A DNA stretch of 64,000 nt from Saprospiraceae bacterium (GCA_026129545.1 JAHCHX010000001.1:124001-188000); one strand, 5' to 3'. Positions 39,207 through 48,572 are shown, numbered from the stretch's first letter. Program-made: numbers and translations. The notes: generated from the sequence alone by a model not told the origin.

Positions 39207-42200
39207 ATGAAAAACCGCTTTGCTTTCGTGTTCTTGCTGTGGGTGGCTGTACAGCCGCTTTTTGCTCAAAATTGGACTTCCGCCGAAAACCCTGCTGCTG
39301 ATTATCCCTCCTTGCGGCAGGCATTTTATGATTTTTGGGAAGGAAAAACGCCGGGTAAAGGCCAGGGTTACAACGTGTTCAAGCGCTGGGAATGGTTCTG
39401 GCAAAGTCGTGTTTTGCCCGACGGGAGTTTTCCGCCCGCGAATATCAAGGAAATAGAATGGGGCAATTACTTGGCGGCTCGCCCCGGGAAAGGCGGTATT
39501 TCGGCAGCTAACTGGACGAGCATGGGGCCAAACTATTCCGCTTCGGGCTACAACGGTATTGGCCGGGTCAATTGTATCGCGCTTGACCCGAACGATGCCA
39601 ACACGATTTGGGTGGGCGCGCCAACGGGTGGCTTGTGGAAAACGGAAAATGGCGGCGTGACATGGACGACCCACACGGACCAACTGACGGTGCTCAGCGT
39701 GACGGCCGTGGCCATTGACCCGCTCAATCCGAAGGTGATGTATCTCGGCACGGGCGACGGGTTTGGCAACTTTGAGCCTTCGATTGGGATTTTGAAATCA
39801 ACGGATGGCGGCCTCACTTGGAACATTACCGGCCTGTCATGGAATCTCACTAATTACCGATATATACGCCACATCGTGGTGCATCCGACCACGCCGACTA
39901 CGGTGCTGGCGGCCACTAGCGACGGGATGTATCGCACGACCAACGGGGGCGCGACTTGGGCCAAAGTGTCGAACGGCAATTTTTTCGACGTGCGATTCAA
40001 ACCCGGCGCGCCGGAGGTCATGTATGCCGCGACGAACAACCAAGTGCGCAAGTCCATCAATGGCGGGGCCACTTGGGCCAATGTGCAGACCATTCCGAAT
40101 TCAGGGCGGGTGGTGTTGGCAGTGACACCCGCTCATAAGGACATGGTGGTGGCCGCCAGCAGTTCCGATGCGTCGGCGACCTACGGTTCTTTCAACGGGT
40201 TGTATGTCTCGACCAACAGCGGCAGCAATTTTGCCTTGAAATCTTCCACGCCCAATTTACTGGATGGCTCTTCCACGGGTTCCAGTGATAGGGGGCAGGG
40301 CTGGTACGACTTGTGTGTGGCTGTCAGTCCCACTGATTCCAACCTGATTTTTGTGGGCGGCGTGAATTTGTGGAAATCGAGCGACGGCGGTGTCTCTTGG
40401 AGCCTCGCCACGTTTTGGCACAACGGTGCCCCCAGCGGCGTGCCCGTGAACCACGCCGACAAACACGCCCTGCTTTGGTTGGACAATGTGCTGTATCAAG
40501 GATGCGATGGCGGCATTTACAAGACAACGGACGACGGCGTGTCGTGGGAGGACATCAGCGGCAATTTGGCAATTAGCCAGATGTATCGCTTGGGAGTGTC
40601 GCAATCGGACGACAAGGTGATTTGCGGCTTGCAAGACAACGGAACCAAGCTGCGCAGCAATTCGGGGGGGTGGACGGACAATATCGGCGGCGATGGCATG
40701 GAGTGTTTTATTCACCCTACCAATTCCAATATCATGTACGGCGAATACCAATCGGGCAACATTCGCCGCTCCACGAATGGGGGCAATTCGTGGACGAACA
40801 TTCACCAAAACGTGCCGGGGCAGCCGCAGGGCGCATGGGTGACGCCTTTCGTGATGGACCCCAACATCAACTCCACGATTTATGTGGGGTATCGGGATGT
40901 TTTTAAAAGCACGAATCAGGGGAATGATTGGACGAGTATTTCTTCCCTGAATCTGGTGTTTGATTTGCAGCACATCGCAGTGGCGCCTTCCAACAGCGCG
41001 GTGATATACGTCAGCGATGGCGACCAAGTGTTTTTGACCACCAATGGCGGCGACACTTGGGGCAACGTGACCGGAAATTTGCCCACCAACGAAGGCATCA
41101 CTTACCTGACCGTGGACCCGCACGATGCGAACATTGCGTTTGTGACACTTGGGGGATACACGGCGGGTCAAAAGGTGTTTGTCACGACAACGGGCGGCAC
41201 GACGTGGGCCAACATCTCCGGCACCTTGCCCAATATCCCTGCAAATTGTGTGTTGGTGCAGCCCCACAGCAAAGGGGTGCTTTATATGGGCATGGACGTG
41301 GGCGTTTTTCGCCGGGAGGCTGGCGCGACGGATTGGGAACTGTTCAACGAGGGGCTGCCCAACGTCATCATCACGGAATTGGAAATTCGGCACAGCACAG
41401 GAAAAATCCGGGCTTCCACTTATGGGCGCGGTCTGTGGGAATCGGACCTCGAACCGCTTCAAAGTTGTGTGCCCGTGAGCAACCTTTCTGCTGCAAACGT
41501 CCAGCCGCGTGTGGCCACCTTGCAATGGGGCACGGTGAATGTGGCGCTTGGCTATGAAGTGGAATGGCGCGAGGCGGGCGAAGCGGAGTGGCAGTTGTGG
41601 CAAGACGTTGCAGGCACTTCACTGACTTTGGCCTATTTGAAGCCTTGCACGCAGTATGAGTTTCGGGTGCAGGCGATTTGTGGGAGCGAAACGGGCGGGT
41701 ATTCGGCTATTCAGACCTTTCAGACGACGGGTTGCAGCCAATACTGCAATGCTTACGGTAGCGCCGCTGCCGTACAGGGCACCTTGCCGCGGGAGTGGAT
41801 TGAAAGTGTGTCGTTTGGCAGTATCGAACAGGTTTCTGGCAACGACTGGGGTTACAATGATTTTACCCATCTCACCACGGAATTGCTTCAAGGCGAGACG
41901 TTTGCCATTGACTTGAAGCCCGGCTTTTCGGATACGCCCTTCGCCGAGGCTTGGGCCGTTTGGATTGATTTCAACAAGGACAATCAATTTGGCGACGACG
42001 AATTGGTCTTCGCGCACTCTGGAAGCGCTGGCCCGGTGTCGGGCGACATAACGCTGCCCGCCGTGTCTCTCCCGGGCAACGTGCGGATGCGGGTGAGTAT
42101 GCGGCGCGACGAGGCATCGAGCGCCTGTGACTTGTTCGACTTCGGCGAGGTGGAGGATTACAGGCTGACCATCAAAAAAGTGGTGCCGGAAATGACGCTC

Positions 42201-42743
42201 GTGCCCGCCGTGGTGAATTTCCCTGCCGATGGCGGGAGCCAAGAACTGGTGCTGACGACCAATTGCGATTGGAGTGCGGCGAACGTGCCTGCCTGGCTGA
42301 CGGTGACCCCGCCATCGGGTGGGGCGGACACGGTAACGCTGACCGTCGCGGCGGCAGCCAACGATTCCGTGGCGGGCCGAACGGTCACGCTTAATTTTAC
42401 GGGCTGCAATGGACAGATTGTCAGAAACTTGTTGGTGACGCAAAATGGGGCGACGACCTCCAGCGCCGATGCCTCTTCCTTCACTCGAAACAACGTCTTA
42501 TGCGTGCCCAACCCTGCCAATGAATCCGCTTGGTTTTTGATTCAGGCCGTGCGGATGCAGACGGTGCGTATTGAATTACTCGGCGCTGATGGCCGCGTGA
42601 CGACTACCCTGAACAACATTGCGGTGAACACGGGAGACAACCTCGTGGCTTGGCATCCGCGTGACTTGCCGACGGGTGCTTACTGGTTCAGGTGCTTTTT
42701 TGAAAATGAGGTGGTGAGCGGGAAAGTGGTGGTGACGCATTGA
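39207..42743 (+). CDS. Gene D: secreted sortilin/BNR propeller protein with Fn3, GEVED, BACON and T9SS sorting domains
   Basis: The protein has 1,178 residues from ATG 39207, where a signal peptide begins (MKNRFAFVFLLWVAVQPLFA). Residues about 75-750 form a VPS10/sortilin-like propeller with many Asp-box repeats (GLWKTENGGVTW, MYRTTNGGATW, VFLTTNGGDTW). Then come a fibronectin type III domain (about 753-845), a GEVED domain (about 845-990, AVWIDFNKDNQFGDDE and FGEVEDYRL), a BACON domain (about 995-1082, NCDWSAANVPAWLTVTP) and a T9SS type A sorting domain (about 1095-1178). It is an extracellular protein; related propellers occur in glycan-binding proteins, glycosidases and adhesins, but no catalytic residues are evident, so the substrate is unknown. 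Longer open sequence upstream to 38544 overlaps gene C and is not part of it. Confidence 0.9.
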   Translation: MKNRFAFVFLLWVAVQPLFAQNWTSAENPAADYPSLRQAFYDFWEGKTPGKGQGYNVFKRWEWFWQSRVLPDGSFPPANIKEIEWGNYLAARPGKGGISAANWTSMGPNYSASGYNGIGRVNCIALDPNDANTIWVGAPTGGLWKTENGGVTWTTHTDQLTVLSVTAVAIDPLNPKVMYLGTGDGFGNFEPSIGILKSTDGGLTWNITGLSWNLTNYRYIRHIVVHPTTPTTVLAATSDGMYRTTNGGATWAKVSNGNFFDVRFKPGAPEVMYAATNNQVRKSINGGATWANVQTIPNSGRVVLAVTPAHKDMVVAASSSDASATYGSFNGLYVSTNSGSNFALKSSTPNLLDGSSTGSSDRGQGWYDLCVAVSPTDSNLIFVGGVNLWKSSDGGVSWSLATFWHNGAPSGVPVNHADKHALLWLDNVLYQGCDGGIYKTTDDGVSWEDISGNLAISQMYRLGVSQSDDKVICGLQDNGTKLRSNSGGWTDNIGGDGMECFIHPTNSNIMYGEYQSGNIRRSTNGGNSWTNIHQNVPGQPQGAWVTPFVMDPNINSTIYVGYRDVFKSTNQGNDWTSISSLNLVFDLQHIAVAPSNSAVIYVSDGDQVFLTTNGGDTWGNVTGNLPTNEGITYLTVDPHDANIAFVTLGGYTAGQKVFVTTTGGTTWANISGTLPNIPANCVLVQPHSKGVLYMGMDVGVFRREAGATDWELFNEGLPNVIITELEIRHSTGKIRASTYGRGLWESDLEPLQSCVPVSNLSAANVQPRVATLQWGTVNVALGYEVEWREAGEAEWQLWQDVAGTSLTLAYLKPCTQYEFRVQAICGSETGGYSAIQTFQTTGCSQYCNAYGSAAAVQGTLPREWIESVSFGSIEQVSGNDWGYNDFTHLTTELLQGETFAIDLKPGFSDTPFAEAWAVWIDFNKDNQFGDDELVFAHSGSAGPVSGDITLPAVSLPGNVRMRVSMRRDEASSACDLFDFGEVEDYRLTIKKVVPEMTLVPAVVNFPADGGSQELVLTTNCDWSAANVPAWLTVTPPSGGADTVTLTVAAAANDSVAGRTVTLNFTGCNGQIVRNLLVTQNGATTSSADASSFTRNNVLCVPNPANESAWFLIQAVRMQTVRIELLGADGRVTTTLNNIAVNTGDNLVAWHPRDLPTGAYWFRCFFENEVVSGKVVVTH

Positions 42744-43087
42744 GTGGTGCGTGCCTCGCGTATTGGATTGTGAATGGTTAAATGCCTCTTGAGGGTAGGG
42801 ACACGATGTCGTTTTTGCCAGAATTGGCGGAACTACATGAATTAACATCGAAGATTCGTTCTGTACAAATCAGGGCCAAATCGTGTGCAATATGAAAGGA
42901 ACGGTTGGGTTTTCAAAAGTAACGGAGATTGGACAACAATTGCGGTTCGCATAATGCGCTCAATTTTCGATTTTGCGAAACAAATGCTACTTGGATTTTA
43001 AGATAGGTGCTTGTTAAATTTGTAACAGACATCAGAATGCTGTGTATTTTGATTGTGTCTCACTTGCTTAAATGGGTTGAGTTCCAC
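42744..43087. other. Intergenic gap, nothing recognised
   Basis: This 344-bp A/T-richer stretch lies between gene D and the orphan sorting-domain frame. No RNA gene, clear hairpin or coding pattern was seen. An in-frame start at 43007 would add 27 residues without a signal peptide to the next gene. Confidence 0.4.
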
Positions 43088-43360
43088 ATGAAAAATCCTT
43101 TGCTCCTTCCTGATGCGCCCATTTTCACCATGCGCCCCAACCCCGTTGGCGAACAAGTTTTGGTAGTTGTCGCTGATTGGCAAGAGGATGTCGTCACCGT
43201 CATGCTCGTGACCGATTTGGCTGGGCGCCAAGTTTTCACCCAAACGCTTACTTCATCGCTCACGAATTTGAACATCGGCAATTTGCCGTCAGGTTTGTAT
43301 TTGGTGCGTCTGACTCGCAATGGCAAATCAATTGCCACGCAAAAACTGGTAAAATACTGA
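43088..43360 (+). CDS. Gene E: orphan T9SS sorting domain, possible remnant
   Basis: This is a 90-residue frame from ATG 43088. It consists almost only of a type A sorting domain: FTMRPNPVGEQVLVVV, LVTDLAGRQVFTQTL, then the typical LPSGLYLVRLTRNGKSIATQ and KLVKY. No signal peptide or passenger domain is visible, even if the frame is extended to its first start at 43007. A sorting domain needs Sec export first, so on its own it should not work. It is probably the 3' remnant of a deleted cargo gene, or the tail of a gene with an unseen frameshift in the gap before it. It lies 65 bases before gene F on the same strand. Confidence 0.5.
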   Translation: MKNPLLLPDAPIFTMRPNPVGEQVLVVVADWQEDVVTVMLVTDLAGRQVFTQTLTSSLTNLNIGNLPSGLYLVRLTRNGKSIATQKLVKY

Positions 43361-43377
43361 TTGCTTCCCTTAACCCA

Positions 43378-43409
43378 CAGCCGATGGCACCCGCGAGTGC
43401 CATCGGCTG
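43378..43409 (+). terminator. Hairpin between genes E and F
   Basis: The perfect 12-bp stem cagccgatggca/tgccatcggctg has an 8-base loop and is followed by cacttctttctcc. It is a plausible end of transcription for gene E, although the T run is interrupted. Confidence 0.55.
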
Positions 43410-43425
43410 CACTTCTTTCTCCGTT

Positions 43426-44931
43426 ATGAAACACTTCATTTTTTACCTCTCTCTTTTGCTTCCCTTGTTGCTTGGCGCCCAGAACACTTGGACAAAAAAA
43501 TACGATTTCTCCATGACCGATTGGCCGTGGTCGCAGGTTGAGGTGAGTGACGGATACGTCATTATGATGGCTTGCCAATATGTGGAAGGTGCGCCCATCC
43601 CCCCAGTATTGATAAAAGTGGACAAACAGGGCGAGCTGGTGTGGGCCTGCACCCCGGAGCCTGTAGTCTATTTCTCTGATTCCCCCATCACTCCCCATCG
43701 CTGTGTCTTGGCGCCCGACAGCACCCTCTTGGTGTGTGGTCGGATAGCCACCAGCGACACAACCGCCGCCGTTTTTGTTATCAAGGTGAGTCAACAGGGA
43801 GAAATCATCTGGAACAAACTCTACAAAGAATCTTACCGCTACTATGAGTATTATTGGACCGAGCAAATAGCCACTTGGCCGAATGGGGACTTTGTGGTGA
43901 CAGGAGTGTATTATAGATATGATGATACACCCAATTCCATGTTTTTGCTGAAATGCAACGCCGAAGGGGACTTGTTGGACGATATCAAGATCAACTACCC
44001 GCCTGTGCTTTATGCTGGCTACGAAGGCGGCGACAGCGGCAATCCGGTCATCCTGCCCGACGGGGACATATTCTTCTGCTTTTTTGCGCGCTGGAACACG
44101 CGCTACCACCCAATTCTGAATCGCTTGGACTCCAACCTGAAATTGAAATGGCAAAAGGAAGCCACCGTGATGGGACGTTCCTATGAGCTTGTCATGGCCT
44201 CCGACGGCAATATCCTGATGTATGTGGAGGGGGGCTACAACAACTACCCGTGGGGTGCTGACCCCATCGTGCAGAAACTCACCCCCGACGGCGACTCGTT
44301 GTGGACTTACTCACCGCCGGGCATCAACTCGCAACTTTGCCACGATATGTCGGTGCTGACCAACGGGAATATCGTGTTTACCGGCACGCCGGACTATTTT
44401 GAGTGGCTGCGCTGCATCTCTGCTGACGGGCATTACTTGTGGCATAGAAAATTCAGGTCGCCCGTTGACAAACCCAACGACCGCATGAGATTTCAAAAGG
44501 TGATGGGCACCTCCGATGGCGGGATGCTGATAGCTGGTTATTACAGACATGCTGGGACTGGGGGCAACTATGATGCGATACTGCTTAAATTGGACGGCAA
44601 TGGCTGCCTCATGCCGGACTGCGATGTGGAGTTTTATTTGACCGACACAAAAGAACCGGGCGGCGGCTCGTTGGAAAGGCCTCCCTATTTTTTGCTGCGA
44701 ACCAATATGCCTCGCCCGGGTATGCCAATAGAAGTGCGGCTGGGCGAGGGATTCGGCGAAGGCCGCTTGCGGCTTTTTAGTGCGGCAGGCCGGCTGGCAT
44801 CGGAGCAAAAGGTGCTGGAGAACAGCCAAGCGGAAGTGCCGACGCGGTCTTTGTCCCCCGGCATCTATGTGCTGGTGTTGGAGGGCCGGGGCGGGGCGCT
44901 GCAAACGGAGCGCGTATTGGTGACTTTTTGA
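43426..44931 (+). CDS. Gene F: secreted propeller-like protein with T9SS sorting domain
   Basis: The protein has 501 residues from ATG 43426, with a clear signal peptide (MKHFIFYLSLLLPLLLGAQ). The body has repeated blades of the PQQ/delta-60 type, each ending in patterns such as VFVIKVSQQGEIIW, MFLLKCNAEGDL and ILLKLDGNGC. The last 80 or so residues look like a T9SS type A sorting domain (RLRLFSAAGRLASEQK, GIYVLVLEG). It is predicted to be released or attached at the cell surface by T9SS. No enzyme motif is visible. Gene G starts 34 bases after its stop, so the two are likely co-transcribed. Confidence 0.82.
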   Translation: MKHFIFYLSLLLPLLLGAQNTWTKKYDFSMTDWPWSQVEVSDGYVIMMACQYVEGAPIPPVLIKVDKQGELVWACTPEPVVYFSDSPITPHRCVLAPDSTLLVCGRIATSDTTAAVFVIKVSQQGEIIWNKLYKESYRYYEYYWTEQIATWPNGDFVVTGVYYRYDDTPNSMFLLKCNAEGDLLDDIKINYPPVLYAGYEGGDSGNPVILPDGDIFFCFFARWNTRYHPILNRLDSNLKLKWQKEATVMGRSYELVMASDGNILMYVEGGYNNYPWGADPIVQKLTPDGDSLWTYSPPGINSQLCHDMSVLTNGNIVFTGTPDYFEWLRCISADGHYLWHRKFRSPVDKPNDRMRFQKVMGTSDGGMLIAGYYRHAGTGGNYDAILLKLDGNGCLMPDCDVEFYLTDTKEPGGGSLERPPYFLLRTNMPRPGMPIEVRLGEGFGEGRLRLFSAAGRLASEQKVLENSQAEVPTRSLSPGIYVLVLEGRGGALQTERVLVTF

Positions 44932-44965
44932 ATTTTCTTTTCACAAACCACTCAACTTTTTCACC

Positions 44966-45841
44966 ATGAGACAATTCTTGCTTTTGCTTTCCCTTCTTTA
45001 CGCCACCGCAACGGAGGCACAAATCAAGTGGCTCGAAACGGGCCAACAATGGGAATTTTGCATGGAACTCGGCTGGGTAGGCTCATTTGGCTGCGACACG
45101 CTGACCGTAGTGGGCGACACCGTTATTGCTGGCAAGCCTTGCAAAAAAATGAGAGGAACGAAAGGGTATTTTCGATATGCCTATGAAATCAGCGACAAGG
45201 TTTTCATCTCCGAAAACGGCTCCTCGTTTCAAAAGGTGTATGACTTTGACATGATAGAAGGCGAGACCCTTGATGTGGGCTTGTTCACCTATCAGGTGGA
45301 CTCGATTCAAGTTGTGGACTTGGGCGATTTCACCGGAGTGCGCGTTCAGAAAGCCCATGTAGTGGGTGCCCCTTATAGAGGCTTTTCCACTTTTTACATC
45401 GCGGAAGGCATTGGCTTCATAAAGAGCCTGCAATCAGAGTGGCAACAGTGTGTTTGCGGCTATTTTTTCTTACAGAACCTTTCTTGCGATTTTTTCATTG
45501 ATGGACTGAATACCCATTTGGTGTCGTTCAAACAAGACGACAAAATTTTTCGTCCCGCCGACACTTTGAACTGCGAAGGTGGCATTTCCACCCACGCGCC
45601 TGCTTACCTCGAAAACGTGCGAATCGAGCCGAACCCCGTCGCGACGACTTGCCGATTGAGCCATTCACTGCCATTTTCGGATGGAGTCCTGACGCTTTTT
45701 AATATTGCGGGAATCCCCGTGCGTCAATGGAAAGGTCTGCCCGAAATGCTTGACATGACCAATTGCCTGCCCGGACTTTACTTTCTGGTATTGCACCGCG
45801 ATGGTCAAGTAGTCTTTAGGAACAAAGTCGTGAAACAGTAG
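44966..45841 (+). CDS. Gene G: secreted protein with T9SS sorting domain, function unknown
   Basis: The protein has 291 residues. The signal peptide is MRQFLLLLSLLYATATEAQ. Residues 20-205 match no family that I recognise; they include several cysteine pairs and a C-x-C (QQCVCGYFFLQNLSCDFF), which suits a disulphide-bonded extracellular domain. Residues from about 210 form a T9SS type A sorting domain (VRIEPNPVATTC, LTLFNIAGIPVRQW, GLYFLVLHRDGQ). It follows gene F by 34 bases, so one transcript is likely. Confidence 0.8.
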   Translation: MRQFLLLLSLLYATATEAQIKWLETGQQWEFCMELGWVGSFGCDTLTVVGDTVIAGKPCKKMRGTKGYFRYAYEISDKVFISENGSSFQKVYDFDMIEGETLDVGLFTYQVDSIQVVDLGDFTGVRVQKAHVVGAPYRGFSTFYIAEGIGFIKSLQSEWQQCVCGYFFLQNLSCDFFIDGLNTHLVSFKQDDKIFRPADTLNCEGGISTHAPAYLENVRIEPNPVATTCRLSHSLPFSDGVLTLFNIAGIPVRQWKGLPEMLDMTNCLPGLYFLVLHRDGQVVFRNKVVKQ

Positions 45842-45849
45842 GCGCCGGA

Positions 45850-45947
45850 GGGTGCATTTCAAATTGTCGCTTATGTACGCCGGAACGCTGTTCCGGCATA
45901 TATCGGAACAGCGTTCCGATTTACTTGCGACAATTTGAAATGCACCC
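45850..45947. repeat. 98-bp nested palindrome (REP/cloverleaf-like element)
   Basis: The outer 21-bp arms (45850-45870 and 45927-45947) are perfect inverted copies. Between them lie two small hairpins, cggaacgctgttccg (45881-45895) and cggaacagcgttccg (45904-45918), which are also complementary to each other. The whole could fold as a cloverleaf or one long stem. It sits 9 bases after the gene G stop and may end its transcript. Confidence 0.8.
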
Positions 45948-46043
45948 GTGCCGGATGAGATGCTGGATATCCATGCCTCTTGCTGCTCAAAGTTGCGCAT
46001 TCGTCCGATGAATTAAACGACATTTGTCTCCCAAAAACAGGCC

Positions 46044-48518
46044 GTGCGATTTCAATGGGACATAAAAAAAAGGATGCCCCGCTTTCCGAAAGACAGCTTT
46101 CGGAAAGCGGGTATAAGGTTTGTGGCCCTCGTTCGTCGGCGCCCCAAAACGAGCGTTTTCTGTCTCGCACTCTTCCTGCTCTGGCTCGTTTGCCTGCCGC
46201 GCCCCTTGTTCGACAAACCCATTTCAGTGGTTGTGGAAGACCGGGACGGCGAATTGTTGGGCGCCCGCATCGCGGCGGACGGGCAGTGGCGATTTCCCCT
46301 GACTGATTCGGTTCCTGAAAAATATGCCGCCTGCGTGGTGGCATTTGAGGACAAACGCTTTTGGTGGCATCCCGGCGTGGACCCCTTGAGTCTGAGCAGA
46401 GCCTTGTGGAGCAACTTGCAACATCGGCGCGTGGTCAGCGGCGGCAGCACCCTCACCATGCAGGTGGCGCGACTCATGCGCGACAACCCGCCGCGCACCG
46501 TTTGGCAAAAAATGGTGGAAATGTTCATGGCCACCCGGCTCGAACTGACTTATTCCAAACGCGAAATACTTGGCCTCTATGCAGCCCATGCCCCTTTTGG
46601 CGGCAACGTGGTGGGGCTTGAAGCCGCTTCGTGGCGCTATTACGGCAAACGACCTGAATTGCTGACTTGGGCCGAAGCGGCGACATTAGCCGTTTTGCCC
46701 AACGCTCCCGCGCTCATTCACCCCGGCAGGAATCGCGATTTTTTGTTAAAAAAAAGAAACCGTTTGCTGGAAAAATTGCGCGACAAGGGCAATCTCACCG
46801 CCGTCGTGTGCGAGCTTTCCAAAGAAGAACCGCTGCCCGACGAACCCGTTCCCCTGCCGCAACTCGCGCCCCATCTGCTCGACCGGTTGAGGGTAGAGGG
46901 TAGGGTAGAAGGCCAAAAAAAGCCCTCCACCCTCAACCGCTTCCACACCACGATTGACCTCCACTTGCAACGCCGCGTCATCGAAATCCTGCAACGGCGA
47001 CACGCGATTTGCCGGGGAAATGGGGTGCACAACATGGCCGCTGTGGTGCTGGATGTGCAAACCGGCGATGTGTTGGCCTACGTCGGCAACATCTCGGACG
47101 CGGGCAAGGAACACGGCGAATCGGTGGACATCATCGCCGCGCCACGCAGCACGGGCAGCATTTTGAAACCTTACCTCTATGCCCTCGCGCTCGAAAGTGG
47201 CGACATCCTCCCCAAGAGCCTGCTCCACGACGTGCCGACGCAATTGGGCAACTACCGCCCCGAAAACTTCCATGAAAGCTACGACGGCATGGTGCCAGCC
47301 AAACGCGCCCTCATCCGCTCGCTCAACATTCCCTTCGTGTTGCTGCTTCAGCAGTATGGCCTTGAAAAATTCCACTTCAACCTTCAGCGCCTCGGCATTT
47401 CCACCCTCAGCCGCCCTTCCGCTCACTACGGACTCTCGCTCATTCTCGGTGGCGCGGAAGCCAATTTGCTCGACATCACCAACGTGTATGCTTGCATGGC
47501 TCGCACATTGGGCAGTTTCTATGACCGCAACGGCCGCTACGCGCCCGACGATTTTCGCCCACCCAATTTTTTCTCAACCCCTCAACCCCTCAACCCCTCA
47601 ACTCCCCAACTCACCACTCCCCAATTGCTTAGCGCCGGCGCCATCTGGCACACTTTCGAGGCCATGCGCGAGGTGGAGCGCCCCAACAGCGCGGGCGAAT
47701 GGGAACTCTTTTCGGCCAGTCGCCCCATTGCTTGGAAGACAGGGACGAGCATTGGCTTCCGCGATGCCTGGGCTGCCGGGACGACACCGCGCTACGCGGT
47801 GGGCGTGTGGGTCGGCAATGCGAGCGGCGAAGGGCGACCCGGGCTGTTGGGCGTGGAATTGGCTGCGCCGGTGCTGTTCGAGATTTTTGAGCAGTTGCCC
47901 GGCGGGGGGGCGACGGAGTGGTTTTACCCACCTTACGATGACATGGAAGAAGCGGCAGTGTGTCGCCAAAGTGGTTTTCGAGCAGGCGATTATTGTGACG
48001 TGGATACGGTCTGGATTCCAGAAAGTGGCTTGAAAGCGGCTGTTTGCCCATACCATCAATGGCTGCATCTGGATGCGAGCGGGGCTTGGCAGGTCAACAG
48101 CGATTGCGAGTCGCCTGCTTCGATGCAACACCGAGCGTGGTTCGTGTTGCCGCCTGTGGAGGAGTATTATTTCAAAACCAAAAACCCGTGGTATCAATCT
48201 CCGCCGCCGTTTCGGGCGGATTGTTTGGCTTCCAACTCGGCGCAGCAAAACAGCCCGATGCAATTGATTTACCCTAAAAGTGCCACCCGAATTTATGTTC
48301 CGGTGGATTTGGATGGACAATTAGGCAGCACGGTGTTCCGGGTGGCGCATCGCAAGCCCGACACGGAGGTGTTTTGGCACTTGGACGGGGTTTATCTCGG
48401 TAGCACGAAGACGTTTCACCAAATGGCGCTGCAACCAGCAGTGGGTGCGCATCAACTGACGCTGGTGGATAAGGACGGCTACCAATTAAAACAGGGATTT
48501 GAGATTGTGGGGAAGTAG
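46044..48518 (+). CDS. pbpC: Penicillin-binding protein 1C (bifunctional peptidoglycan synthase)
   Basis: This inner-membrane enzyme polymerises and cross-links peptidoglycan. After one N-terminal membrane segment (VFCLALFLLWLVCLP) comes a GT51 transglycosylase domain with the catalytic EDKRFWWHPGVDP (Glu about 102) and GGSTLTMQVARL. Next is a transpeptidase domain with SxxK (STGSILKPY, Ser about 372), SLN and KTGTS (about 565), then the PBP1C-specific C-terminal Ig-like domain (about 735-820). Total length is 824 residues from GTG 46044, typical of the family. The start is uncertain: GTG 46044, ATG 46074 and GTG 46122 are in frame, and a 15-bp palindrome covers 46078-46111. Two low-complexity stretches interrupt the protein (46884-46939 and 47572-47625). 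The alpha-2-macroglobulin gene often paired with pbpC is not adjacent here. Confidence 0.93.
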   Translation: MRFQWDIKKRMPRFPKDSFRKAGIRFVALVRRRPKTSVFCLALFLLWLVCLPRPLFDKPISVVVEDRDGELLGARIAADGQWRFPLTDSVPEKYAACVVAFEDKRFWWHPGVDPLSLSRALWSNLQHRRVVSGGSTLTMQVARLMRDNPPRTVWQKMVEMFMATRLELTYSKREILGLYAAHAPFGGNVVGLEAASWRYYGKRPELLTWAEAATLAVLPNAPALIHPGRNRDFLLKKRNRLLEKLRDKGNLTAVVCELSKEEPLPDEPVPLPQLAPHLLDRLRVEGRVEGQKKPSTLNRFHTTIDLHLQRRVIEILQRRHAICRGNGVHNMAAVVLDVQTGDVLAYVGNISDAGKEHGESVDIIAAPRSTGSILKPYLYALALESGDILPKSLLHDVPTQLGNYRPENFHESYDGMVPAKRALIRSLNIPFVLLLQQYGLEKFHFNLQRLGISTLSRPSAHYGLSLILGGAEANLLDITNVYACMARTLGSFYDRNGRYAPDDFRPPNFFSTPQPLNPSTPQLTTPQLLSAGAIWHTFEAMREVERPNSAGEWELFSASRPIAWKTGTSIGFRDAWAAGTTPRYAVGVWVGNASGEGRPGLLGVELAAPVLFEIFEQLPGGGATEWFYPPYDDMEEAAVCRQSGFRAGDYCDVDTVWIPESGLKAAVCPYHQWLHLDASGAWQVNSDCESPASMQHRAWFVLPPVEEYYFKTKNPWYQSPPPFRADCLASNSAQQNSPMQLIYPKSATRIYVPVDLDGQLGSTVFRVAHRKPDTEVFWHLDGVYLGSTKTFHQMALQPAVGAHQLTLVDKDGYQLKQGFEIVGK
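46078..46111. repeat. 15-bp perfect inverted repeat at the 5' end of pbpC
   Basis: The arms cccgctttccgaaag (46078-46092) and ctttcggaaagcggg (46097-46111) have a 4-base loop. It lies just after one candidate start (ATG 46074) and before another (GTG 46122), so it either belongs to the leader or would fold over the start. Confidence 0.75.
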
Positions 48519-48572
48519 CGGTGGTGCTTGAACCCCGGTGAGTGCTATTACTGAACAAACACTCTCCCAATA

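Noticed and set aside
40257..41603. A 448-codon minus-strand frame antisense to gene D
   Set aside because: Gene D has Asp-box repeats and ordered modules; the antisense reading is histidine/arginine-rich shadow sequence.
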